Below are positions 37,541-45,419 of a stretch of 64,000 nucleotides of DNA, piece by piece. The first letter of the stretch is position 1; every line of letters begins with the position of its first letter. The stretch is taken from assembly GCF_000193495.2 (NCBI RefSeq), contig NZ_AP023410.1, forward strand, positions 186,001 through 250,000. Direction: 5' to 3'. The DNA comes from Acetobacter aceti NBRC 14818 (lineage in GTDB: Bacteria > Pseudomonadota > Alphaproteobacteria > Acetobacterales > Acetobacteraceae). Under the pieces are notes generated by a model, which searched no databases, was not told where the DNA came from, and saw nothing but the letters and a program-made list of their open reading frames with translations. The position numbers were made by a program, and so were the translations under genes.

Positions 37541-38443
37541 ATGTTGTTTTTTTTGATTGTATATATATTATTTTTATTGGCTTTTTTTATCGACGTTAAT
37601 AGTTTGATTTCATTTAATAAAAGAAAGTTATTGAGACTGGATGGTATTTGTAAAAATTTTGATTTTGTGGAGAATGATAGTGATAATAAGTCAATAATAT
37701 CATTTATTCTTTTGAAATTATCTGGATTTGTATCTAGATCAAAGCTGTTTAATGTTTATGGAGATAGTAATGAAAGAAAATATTTGGATATATTTGGATT
37801 TGATTATAGTTATTTTGTGTCTTTAAAAATATGTAGTTCATTTTTGTTCTCATTAATTGTATTGTTATTTTCATTTCTGATAAATTTAGAAATATTTTAT
37901 TTAATTTTTATTTGTATTGTTTTTGGATTTGTGGGGTTTAAATTTCCAAATTTTATTTTTAAACAAAAGAGAAAATGGCATTTTTCACGAGTCGAAGCTG
38001 GAATGGCAGATGCTCTGGATCTATTTTTGGTGTGCGCAGAAGCGGGTTTGGCAATGGAATCTGCAATGGAATGTGTTGCTGTCGAGATGATGTCACTAAA
38101 TAAAGATATAGCAGAGGAGTTTAGAATTACCATTAATGAAATGAGAATTAGTAGTGATAGAATAAAGGTTATAGAAGATTTTGGCAAAAGAACGGGTTTG
38201 GTCGCTATGCAGCGATTAAGTGGCGCTTTAATTCAAACATTTGAAACTGGATCTTCTTTGGTTTCTGTTTTGAGAGTGTTAGTTTCTGAGATAAGAGAAG
38301 ATTCATTAATTAAATTTGAAGAAAAGGCTGCAAGGCTTTCTGTTGTTCTTACTTTTCCTATGATACTATTTTTGCTTCCATGTATATTTATAATTATTGC
38401 TGGTCCGGCAATGTTGGGTATTTTTGGTGTTCTTAAGAATTGA
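37541..38443 (+). CDS. tadC: Tad inner-membrane platform protein TadC
   Basis: 300 residues from ATG at 37541 (GAGG nine bases before; GTG codons at 37535 and 37538 are alternatives). N-terminal membrane helix, a pair of helices around residues 100-140, the F-domain segment VEAGMADALDLFLVCAEAGLAMESAMECVA and a final hydrophobic hairpin. Last recognisable tad gene: TadD, and pseudopilins TadE/F/G, which normally follow, are not found; an IS element begins about 32 bases after its stop. Confidence 0.9.
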   Translation: MLFFLIVYILFLLAFFIDVNSLISFNKRKLLRLDGICKNFDFVENDSDNKSIISFILLKLSGFVSRSKLFNVYGDSNERKYLDIFGFDYSYFVSLKICSSFLFSLIVLLFSFLINLEIFYLIFICIVFGFVGFKFPNFIFKQKRKWHFSRVEAGMADALDLFLVCAEAGLAMESAMECVAVEMMSLNKDIAEEFRITINEMRISSDRIKVIEDFGKRTGLVAMQRLSGALIQTFETGSSLVSVLRVLVSEIREDSLIKFEEKAARLSVVLTFPMILFLLPCIFIIIAGPAMLGIFGVLKN

Positions 38444-38474
38444 TTTTATTTATAATTTAAATTTTTTCTTCTAT

Positions 38475-39340
38475 GGGTCTATTTGGAAAATCACGTGTGA
38501 ACATTTCTGCGCATGAGATTGGCGCCCAAGGCGACGAAGATCATGGCCTGTGACACGTCGACGCGGCGCTCGTAATCACGCACGAGCTGGCGCCAGTGGA
38601 TCATTCTGCAAAGGTCCTCTCGACCACCCAGCGTCACGGCAACACCTCGAAGCCCTTTACTCTGTCACGACGACGGATAATCTCGACGATGAAATCCAGA
38701 TAAGTCGCCTTGTGTATCAACTTCAAGCGGTCATAGGCGCCATCGGCGAACAGATGCTTCCCCCACAGCCAACGCTTGCGGATCGTATCTAGGATCATCT
38801 GAGCGCCGGCACTGTCGGAGATGTCGGCCCATCAGGAGGCGCCCGTCCGTGTCGACGGCGATATGCCGCTTGTGCCCGACGATTTTTTTGCCAGCATCGT
38901 AACCCTTGTCCTCGCATGAGGCGCCTTGATGCTCTGGGTGTAGATCACCGCGCTGTCGGACTGGCCTCGCGGCCTGCCTGCTCCCGGTCGAGCATCAGTT
39001 CAACGTCATGGATGGTCTGGAACAGGAGCCGTCGCGCCAACTCAAGAAACCAGCCATAGACCGTGCGCTAGTGCCCGAAGTGGATCGGCAGCATTCGCCA
39101 ACCGCAGCCTGAACGAACGAGATAGCGCACCGCATTGATCACCTCACGAAATTCGACCTCGCGTGGGCGGTCACGACGCCCAAGACTTGGCATCAGCGGC
39201 GCGATCCGCTCCCATTCCTCGTCTGTCATGTCAGACGGGTAGCGTTTCGTCTTGCAGGTGATCCTGGCCATCCGGCCCCTCTGTTCTGGCGTCCACATCC
39301 AGAGATTGAAGCACATCAGACCGATTTTCCAAACAGGCTC
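38475..39340 (-). mobile_element. Decayed IS5-family insertion sequence (first of two)
   Basis: Bounded by imperfect inverted repeats: GGGTCTATTTGGAAAATC (38475-38492) and the complement of GATTTTCCAAACAGGCTC (39323-39340), matching 15 of 18 positions. Length about 866 bp. The transposase inside is on the minus strand and broken. No clear target duplication is left. It begins just after tadC. Confidence 0.75.
38491..39271 (-). pseudogene. IS5-family transposase, frameshifted
   Basis: The N-terminus from ATG at 39271 reads MARITCKTKRYPSDMTDEEW...IAPLMPSLG, a DUF4096-type start of IS5-family transposases, with REVINAVRYLVRSGCGWRMLP. The frame then breaks; later pieces, such as GHKRHIAVDTDGRLLMG and the C-terminal YERRVDVSQAMIFVALGANLMRR, occur in other frames. 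At least two frameshifts or deletions separate them, so no active enzyme is made. Confidence 0.8.
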
Positions 39341-39363
39341 TCAGAAACTTTGCCATCTACGGT

Positions 39364-40189
39364 GTGTCGTCAGTTAAGCCCTGAAAGCTTGAGGTGAAGG
39401 TTGTACTTTCTGTCGCTCTGTACTGACTGTTTTCCCGGCTTTGGAGAAGAACAACAGATGCGGCGCCATGGCTTACCTGACGACCAGTGGGAGCGGATAA
39501 AAGACCTTCTTCCGGGGTCGCGAGGGCCTTGTCGGCGGCACGGCTGCAGACAACCGCCTTTTTCGTAGAAGCTGTGCTGTATCGCTAGCGTGCGGGTATT
39601 CTCTGGCGTGATCTTCCGGCCCGTTTCGGGGGACTGGAAAAACGTGCACCAGCGACTGCGGCGCTGGTGTGAAACTGGTGTGACCGAAAGAATATTTCGC
39701 CTTCTCGCCGCCGATCATGACAATGAATACATGATGATCGACAGCACGATAGTCCGTGCGCACCAGCACAGCACGAGTGCCCATAAAAAAAGGACGCGAA
39801 CTGACCACGACGATCAACGTCATCGTCGATGCCACGGGAAAGGCTGTGGCTCTTTCCCTGACGTCCGGGCGGAGAGCCGGTATCAATGAAGCAGAGCCGC
39901 TTCTGGATGAAGTCGATCCCAAGACCATCATCGCCGGTTAGGTTTGTGATGTGCCGCTCATCGAAAAACCCAAGGAACGGCACGTCACCCCGGTTATTCC
40001 GCCAAGGAGGAACCGATGCTATCCACGGCAAATCAGCTTCCTGCTCTGCAAAAAGAGAAACGCATCCAAACAGTTCTTTGCCAGACTGAAGCAGTTCAAA
40101 GGCATTGTAACGCCCTACAACAAGCTGGATACACCTTCCTCGCAGTCGTCCAACGTGTCGCCGTTATCGTTGGAATTAACTGGCGACAC
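39364..40189 (+). mobile_element. Decayed IS5-family insertion sequence (second)
   Basis: Inverted repeats GTGTCGTCAGTTAA (39364-39377) and the complement of TTAACTGGCGACAC (40176-40189) match at 13 of 14 positions. The element is about 826 bp, normal for IS5-family copies. It lies 23 bases after the first IS, in the opposite orientation by its transposase, and its right end is close to the cytochrome c peroxidase stop. Confidence 0.78.
39458..40181 (+). pseudogene. IS5-family transposase, frameshifted
   Basis: Begins MRRHGLPDDQWERIKDLLPG, the standard start of this transposase group. Further pieces are in different frames: FGDWKNVH-like and WCETGVTERIFRLLAADHDNEYMMIDSTIVRAHQHS, then KINVIVDATGKAVALSLTSG-like, EAEPLLDEVDPKT, VTPVIPPR, and a C-terminal FLAVVQRVAVIVGIN. 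Several frameshifts and an in-frame stop make it non-functional. Confidence 0.82.
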
Positions 40190-40224
40190 GTCCTACGAAC
40201 GCGGTGAAGAAACTGACCTTCAGA

Positions 40225-41646
40225 TCAAGGTGTTGCTTTGACCTGCTCCAGCGGCACACCTTTGTATTTGCCGGTCAGCGTCTTCAGGAATGCTGTGATG
40301 TCGGACACGTCCTGATCGGAAATCTTTCCGTCTGGTGTCTGGTAATACGCCATCTTGCGGACGGCATCTTCCAGCGTTTTCACGCTTCCATCATGGAACC
40401 ACGGTCCGGTCAGAGCAACGTTGCGCAGGGTTGGCACCAGGAAGCGCGACTTGTCCAGCGGGTCATGGGTCACGTCTTCCCGACCACTATCGGCAGCCGT
40501 GAAAGCGCCGCCTCTATCAGCAAAGTAATCATGCTCAAGCCCCATGACCTCCATGGCGCCGCCGCCCATGTCGGGTCCACTGTGACAGCCGGAGCAGCCA
40601 ATGCTCTTGAAGAGGGCGTAACCGTGCTTCTCCTGATCCGTCAGGGCCTTGTCATCACCTTTCAGATACAGATCGAACTTGCTGTCGGGGGTGATGAGTG
40701 TTTTCTCATACTCCGCGATCGCATCCGTGATGGTATCCTTGCCGATCGGCTGGTCTGGATAGAGTGTTGCGAACTGCGCTCCATAATCCGGATCGTTCAT
40801 GATCTTGGTCGCGACGTCTTTCCAGTCATGCGACCCCATTTCCACGGGGTTCATGACCGGTCCTGCCGCCTGCTCGGCCAGTGTCGCGGCGCGACCATTC
40901 CAGAACTGCACGATATTGTAGACAGAATTATAGACGGTCGGCACATTGATCGGACCTTTCTGGCCCCCGATGCCTGTCGCCGTCACAAGATTGTCCACGC
41001 CGCCCTTATCCAGACCGTGACAGCTTGCGCAGTTCAGCGTGTTGTCACCTGACAGACGCTTGTCAAAAAACAGTTTTTCGCCCAACGCCACCTTGTCGGT
41101 GTTCACAGGCCAGCTTTCCGGAATGGGCTGAACCGGTTCGCCCGCGAACTTCGCCGCCACGCCGTTGCCTGCGTAATGCGCCCGACGTTCCGTATCGATC
41201 CATGTCAGGACAGCTTTACGCTGGCCCTCATTCAGGTGGGCGTGCCAGTGAATCAGCAGATACAGTGACGGTGGCATGCGGTTCTGCGTGATGACTTCTT
41301 CGATGCGGGATAGCTGTTCCTCTGTGGGAGAATCCCCTTTCTGGAAGGCGGCGATCACCGGCTCCATGCGGAAGTGGCGCAGACCCTGTTCCAGATCACG
41401 CTGCATCAGCGTGCTGGCCACGGGGAGGTGGAAATAGAAGGGCAGATCAGCGCCTTTAGTGTGACAGTAATCACACCGGGCTTCACGCAGCACATCGAAA
41501 GCGGCTTTTGCTGCCGGATCTTTCAGTGTCGGTGAATCTGCCGAGAGGGTTGGGCCTCCCTGATGATCGAAATGCTGGATATAGGCGACGGTCCCGCCAT
41601 AGGCCGCCAGTCCGGCACCGATCAGTCCTGCGACGATACGTTTCAC
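40225..41646 (-). CDS. Tri-haem cytochrome c peroxidase
   Basis: 473 residues from GTG at 41646, preceded by GGAGAG. N-terminal membrane anchor (IVAGLIGAGLAAYGGTVAYI), then three haem-binding CxxCH motifs at Cys58-His62, Cys206-His210 and Cys351-His355. The last two lie in the classical di-haem peroxidase; the first adds an extra N-terminal haem domain as in E. coli YhjA-type quinol peroxidases, so it may take electrons from quinol and reduce hydrogen peroxide in the periplasm. Other peroxidase features: GEKLFFDKRLSGD and LFKSIGCSGCHSGP. An FNR-like box lies about 100 bases upstream. The 3' end is about 36 bases from an IS end. Confidence 0.92.
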   Translation of the reverse strand: MKRIVAGLIGAGLAAYGGTVAYIQHFDHQGGPTLSADSPTLKDPAAKAAFDVLREARCDYCHTKGADLPFYFHLPVASTLMQRDLEQGLRHFRMEPVIAAFQKGDSPTEEQLSRIEEVITQNRMPPSLYLLIHWHAHLNEGQRKAVLTWIDTERRAHYAGNGVAAKFAGEPVQPIPESWPVNTDKVALGEKLFFDKRLSGDNTLNCASCHGLDKGGVDNLVTATGIGGQKGPINVPTVYNSVYNIVQFWNGRAATLAEQAAGPVMNPVEMGSHDWKDVATKIMNDPDYGAQFATLYPDQPIGKDTITDAIAEYEKTLITPDSKFDLYLKGDDKALTDQEKHGYALFKSIGCSGCHSGPDMGGGAMEVMGLEHDYFADRGGAFTAADSGREDVTHDPLDKSRFLVPTLRNVALTGPWFHDGSVKTLEDAVRKMAYYQTPDGKISDQDVSDITAFLKTLTGKYKGVPLEQVKATP

Positions 41647-41747
41647 AATGCTCTCCAGAATTAAATGTCTGTAACCCGTATGTGCAGGATATCGCTGCGT
41701 CCTGTCAAAGCGATTATATTTATCTAAATAATCGTCAAAATCGATCA

Positions 41748-41761
41748 ATGATCGAGATCAA
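41748..41761 (-). promoter_or_regulatory. FNR/CRP-type box upstream of cytochrome c peroxidase
   Basis: On the minus strand TTGATCTCGATCAT fits the FNR consensus TTGAT-N4-ATCAA at nine of ten positions. It is about 100 bases before the peroxidase start and overlaps the end of the methyltransferase gene. Low-oxygen regulation of this peroxidase type is well known in other proteobacteria. Confidence 0.6.
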
Positions 41762-42621
41762 TCGGAAGACTGATCTTTCAGTCTCTGACGAGCGATTGCC
41801 ACGTAGGCAGGATCGATTTCGATTCCGATACCGTGCGCTTTCAGGCGGGCTGCGGCCAGCAATGTTGTTCCCGTGCCCATGAAGGGGTCGAGAACAACAG
41901 GCTCAGGCTGACCATGCAGCCGGATGCAAAGCTCGGGCAGTGCAACCGGAAAAGTGCCCGGATGATTGAATTTCTGCTGTCTGTCACGAACGGTTTCATA
42001 AGGGACGAACCACGTATCGCCGCGACAGCGTCGGTCCTGTGCGTGTCCCCGACGGGCAATGTTGCTCTTGTCCTTGAATGGTACACCGGCATCGAGCCGT
42101 TTGAGCGGCACATCACCCTTTAATGTCAGATGAAACAGATGCTCGTGATTGCGGTTGAGGAAGCGTCCGCTGTTGACCGGTTTGAAATGGCCGAACGATG
42201 TCTCGCCGACTGCAATCGATTTGACCCATGAAATATGATTCTGGAGCACAAAAAGTTCACGCAGACGCACTGCCAGCTCGAACGGAAGCCAAGGCTCTGA
42301 GGACGTGCCTGCGATATTGAGGAAAAAGGACCCTTCCGGCTTCATGACACGACGGACGGCGCTGGCCACGCCCATCATCCAGTCGAGATAGTCCGCTTCG
42401 CTGCGGCGATCCTTATAGGAAAGATAGCCGAGACCGATGTTGTAGGGAGGAGAGGTGATGACGACATCGACCGTTTCCGCCTTCATCCTCTTTAGAACGC
42501 GAAGGCAGTCTCCCTGAACAATCTCTTGCTGACCAATGTGATACCGGCGGGTGCGGGGAAGCGGGGAGGCTTTTTCGGTTTCCGCTTTCCTCGCAGAGGC
42601 GCCGTCAGTTCTGGACTTCAC
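41758..42621 (-). CDS. Site-specific DNA methyltransferase (beta class)
   Basis: 287 residues from GTG at 42621, whose codon overlaps the timA stop (GTGA). The catalytic motif IV TSPPY is at residues 56-60 and the SAM-binding motif I FMGTGTT at 247-253, the order of beta-class enzymes. SPPY is commonest in N4-cytosine enzymes, although adenine enzymes with it are known, so the modified base is not certain. No restriction enzyme adjoins, so it acts as an orphan, perhaps regulatory, methyltransferase. Confidence 0.85.
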   Translation of the reverse strand: MKSRTDGASARKAETEKASPLPRTRRYHIGQQEIVQGDCLRVLKRMKAETVDVVITSPPYNIGLGYLSYKDRRSEADYLDWMMGVASAVRRVMKPEGSFFLNIAGTSSEPWLPFELAVRLRELFVLQNHISWVKSIAVGETSFGHFKPVNSGRFLNRNHEHLFHLTLKGDVPLKRLDAGVPFKDKSNIARRGHAQDRRCRGDTWFVPYETVRDRQQKFNHPGTFPVALPELCIRLHGQPEPVVLDPFMGTGTTLLAAARLKAHGIGIEIDPAYVAIARQRLKDQSSD

Positions 42622-43295
42622 GCACTCCGGGCCGCCGCAAGTCGCCAGCTTGAGCCGGCGACACCGAGCAGTTTCTCGAATGTCCAGAGATCGGAGAATT
42701 CGGTCACGGCATCGGTGCCGGTGACAGGCTTTCCGTCCTTGTCCAGAAGAAGGCTGATCTGGTCGGAAACAATGCGCACATCAATGGAGGCTGCTGTTCC
42801 GGCAGGGCCATCAGCGAGACGGACATCCTCGATTGCCAGACTGTCGATCCCCCGAATTGCGCTCTTCTGGGTTTCGTCCGCCTGTTCGCGTGCCGTGATG
42901 GCTGCGTCAAAAGCAGTATAGGCGTCGGGAGTCAGGCGCTCCCTGAGCACATTACGGTTGCCCGTTGCGTAGGCTTCGACAACCTGTCGGAAGGCGCCTT
43001 CAACGCCCGTCATGAACTGCTGGGGAACAAAGCCGGATTCCTTCTGGGCGACCTGAGCGAGAATGGAACCAACCCGGGTGTTGGGACCTGGGATATCGAG
43101 ACGCGTGTCAGGAGCTGGCTCAGCCTTGCCATCAATAACCGGTCCTGCAGGCGCTTGCTGTGCCGGAGGCGGCATGGGTGCGATCTGGAAGCCGACTTTC
43201 TTGCCGAGAACACTGCGCAGGCGCAGGGCAAGGAAGGCTGCAATCAGCGCGAAAATTACAATATCGACCGGAAAATGGCCGAGAGAGCCGTCCAT
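42618..43295 (-). CDS. timA: Tim44-like TimA family protein
   Basis: 225 residues from ATG at 43295. N-terminal membrane helix (FPVDIVIFALIAAFLALRLRSVLG), a proline-rich linker, and the Tim44-like domain (about 95-225) beginning with FVPQQFMTGVEGAFRQVVEAYATGNRN and ending in FEKLLGVAGSSWRLAA. Bacterial relatives are proposed inner-membrane-associated adaptors; the mitochondrial protein is part of the import motor. Near secB as in many alphaproteobacteria. Divergent from the phosphatase and secB. Confidence 0.85.
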   Translation of the reverse strand: MDGSLGHFPVDIVIFALIAAFLALRLRSVLGKKVGFQIAPMPPPAQQAPAGPVIDGKAEPAPDTRLDIPGPNTRVGSILAQVAQKESGFVPQQFMTGVEGAFRQVVEAYATGNRNVLRERLTPDAYTAFDAAITAREQADETQKSAIRGIDSLAIEDVRLADGPAGTAASIDVRIVSDQISLLLDKDGKPVTGTDAVTEFSDLWTFEKLLGVAGSSWRLAAARSA

Positions 43296-43500
43296 CAGCA
43301 ATGCCACCCAACATGGATGCCGGGGCGGTTGTCGCCCGGCAAAAGAAATCAATTACCTAGAATAAGGTCCGCTCTCCTGCCATGCAATGACCCTGCTCAT
43401 ATTTGCTTCGATAACACGACATTCATGTCCGGGTGACAGGCTGCTTTTCTGCTCTGTCCGCCATTGCGGACAGGGGCACGTTACCCCTATCTGGGAAGCC

Positions 43501-44040
43501 ATGATCGTTCTTCGCCATTGTCAGTCCGAGTTCAACCGGCTTTTCACCGCGACCCGAAAGGATCCCGGCATTGCCGATCCGCCTCTCTCCGAGAAGGGAG
43601 AGAAACAGGCGGAAGAGCTTGTTCAGGCGCTGGTGGGCGAGGGGATCAGACACATTATTGTCTCTCCTTATACAAGGGCTCTGCAGACCGCAGAACCGAT
43701 TGCCCGTGCGCTGAACATTACGCCGACCATCAATCCTCTGATCCGGGAGCGTGCTGCTTTCTCCTGCGATATAGGCAGTCCGCCTGCCGCATTGGCATTG
43801 AATTGGCCCGAGCTCGATTTCTCGGGACTGGATGAAATGTGGTGGAGTTCCGCCATCGAGTCTCCGGAGGCCGTGGAGGAACGGGCCGCGTTGTTCCGCG
43901 CCGAAATGGCGGCCTCGCCGATGTGGCGTGACACGCTGGTGGTTTCCCACTGGGCATTTTTACTGGCGTTTACCCGAAGCAGCGTTGAGAACGGTTCATG
44001 GTTCAGACTTGATCCGACCGTGCCGCCTGCCATCTCCTGA
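43501..44040 (+). CDS. Histidine phosphatase family protein
   Basis: 179 residues from ATG at 43501. Phosphoglycerate-mutase-like fold: the active-site region reads MIVLRHCQSEFN, with Cys in place of the usual Gly in the RHG motif; the catalytic His is kept. Further family residues: SPYTRALQTAEPIA and the second catalytic His in VVSHWAFLLAFT. Substrate unknown; the family covers phosphatases of sugars, metabolites and phosphoproteins. Upstream of secB by 90 bases. Confidence 0.82.
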   Translation: MIVLRHCQSEFNRLFTATRKDPGIADPPLSEKGEKQAEELVQALVGEGIRHIIVSPYTRALQTAEPIARALNITPTINPLIRERAAFSCDIGSPPAALALNWPELDFSGLDEMWWSSAIESPEAVEERAALFRAEMAASPMWRDTLVVSHWAFLLAFTRSSVENGSWFRLDPTVPPAIS

Positions 44041-44130
44041 AGCGGACGGTTGGCGAACGGGGTTCGTCATGCTACCGCCGGGCACTACACAAGGGCGAAT
44101 TCGTCCGAATATGAAGGAAAAAGGACCACC

Positions 44131-44631
44131 ATGTCTGACACCATGACTCAGGGCGTTCCGCCGGCTCTCCCGCTTGCCGTCAATCTTCAGTACACGAAGG
44201 ACCTGTCTTTCGAAGTGCCGCATGGTCCCGAGATCTTCACGGCTCTGACGGCTGCTCCCCAGATTTCCGTCAATATCGACGTGCAGGCCAATCGTCTCCA
44301 GAACGATCAGCCGCATTTTGAAGTCGCCCTGACAATCAAGGCTGAAGCGGACGAAGCGCCCGCTACCGAAGGTGGTCCGGCTGGCCGCAAGGTGTTCATT
44401 GCCGAGCTGACCTATGCAGCTGTTGTCACGCTGAACAACCCGCCGGCTGAACTGGTCGAGCCTCTGCTGCTGGTTGAAGTGCCGCGTCTGATCTTCCCGT
44501 TTGCCCGCAACATTCTGGGCGATGTCACGCGTGATGGCGGTTTCCCGCCGGTTGTGCTGCAGCCGATTGACTTTGTAGCCCTGTGGCAGGCTCGCCGCGC
44601 CGAAGCATCCCAGACAGTCGGCCACGCCTGA
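44131..44631 (+). CDS. secB: Protein-export chaperone SecB
   Basis: 166 residues from ATG at 44131 with AAGGA before it. Family blocks: NLQYTKDLSFEVPHGPEIFTAL, PQISVNIDVQANRLQNDQPHFEVALTIKAEA, and RLIFPFARNILGDVTRDGGFPPVVLQPIDFVALW. The tetramer keeps preproteins unfolded and delivers them to SecA. Adjacent to timA on the opposite strand. An 11-bp hairpin follows. Confidence 0.96.
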   Translation: MSDTMTQGVPPALPLAVNLQYTKDLSFEVPHGPEIFTALTAAPQISVNIDVQANRLQNDQPHFEVALTIKAEADEAPATEGGPAGRKVFIAELTYAAVVTLNNPPAELVEPLLLVEVPRLIFPFARNILGDVTRDGGFPPVVLQPIDFVALWQARRAEASQTVGHA

Positions 44632-44642
44632 TTTGTCCTGTT

Positions 44643-44677
44643 GCAGGGAACGAAAATTTCCATCAGTCGTTCCCTGC
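44643..44677 (+). terminator. Hairpin after secB
   Basis: GCAGGGAACGA (44643-44653) and TCGTTCCCTGC (44667-44677) form a perfect 11-bp stem with a 13-base loop, twelve bases after the secB stop. There is no T tract, so termination strength is uncertain. Confidence 0.5.
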
Positions 44678-44717
44678 GGCAGATGTTTGATATGACAGAC
44701 TAGAGGAAGCAGACCGC

Positions 44718-45110
44718 ATGGCCCATCTTTCATCCCGCAACCGGTTTCAGGCTGTTCATGTGGGTCTGATGGCGACGGCGCTGGTGTTCTCTTCCTTTGG
44801 CCTTTCTGGATGTGCCAATCATCCTGATGCCACCTCTGCTGCCCATTCCGGCCGTATTCCTCCCCAGACATTCCCGCCGGGCACTGTCACGGAAACGCCG
44901 CCGCCAGAGGGGCAGGTGCTAGTGAATGATCCTTCTGCTCCAGTTAACACGCCGCTTTGCGGAACTTCCGCACGCGAAGCGAACGCCATGGGGCAGGCGA
45001 TTTATCCGCAGCCGCTGACCAATGGCGGGGCCTGCACGCAGAACGCCTGTTTTGATCCTGCGACCCAGACTTATATCGCGTCCGATAACAGCCGGCGTGT
45101 TTGCCGCTGA
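44718..45110 (+). CDS. Hypothetical lipoprotein
   Basis: 130 residues, not recognised. An N-terminal signal with a lipobox (FSSFGLSGC, residues 24-32) predicts attachment to a membrane through Cys32. The mature part is proline-rich (PPQTFPPGTVTETPPPEGQ) and then holds four cysteines in LCGTSAREANAM, ACTQNACFD and RVCR, possibly two disulfides. A small secreted envelope protein, close to secB but not obviously in its operon. Confidence 0.7.
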   Translation: MAHLSSRNRFQAVHVGLMATALVFSSFGLSGCANHPDATSAAHSGRIPPQTFPPGTVTETPPPEGQVLVNDPSAPVNTPLCGTSAREANAMGQAIYPQPLTNGGACTQNACFDPATQTYIASDNSRRVCR

Positions 45111-45419
45111 GAGACCGTCGCTTGCCGAGGCGATTAGTTTTCAGGGCGTTGTCCCAAACTCCACAAGGGCACGTGGTCCCTTTGATGCCGGCTTATTAAG
45201 TTAAGGCGCAGAGCGTTACTTCATTGTCTGTTTAAGGAATGTGAGATCATCGGTTGCTCATCAGAAACTGACGACTGCTTTGGTAATTACAGTCAGGATA
45301 ACCGCTTTTTTGCCGCGCAAGAGCCCGCGAGTTCTCCTCTCCTGTGTGGTTAAACCGGAAAAAGCAAAGAACAGAGACACCAGATCCCTGTTCAATGATC
45401 CCAGATATAAGCGCCATCG
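45111..45419. other. Intergenic region without a gene
   Basis: 309 bases between the convergent lipoprotein and TonB-like genes. Short open frames are present but without family match or ribosome site. I see no clear terminator or repeat. Confidence 0.5.

Noticed and set aside
38475-40189. Small open frames inside the two IS elements as separate genes
   Set aside because: All are pieces of the frameshifted transposases or their antisense shadows.
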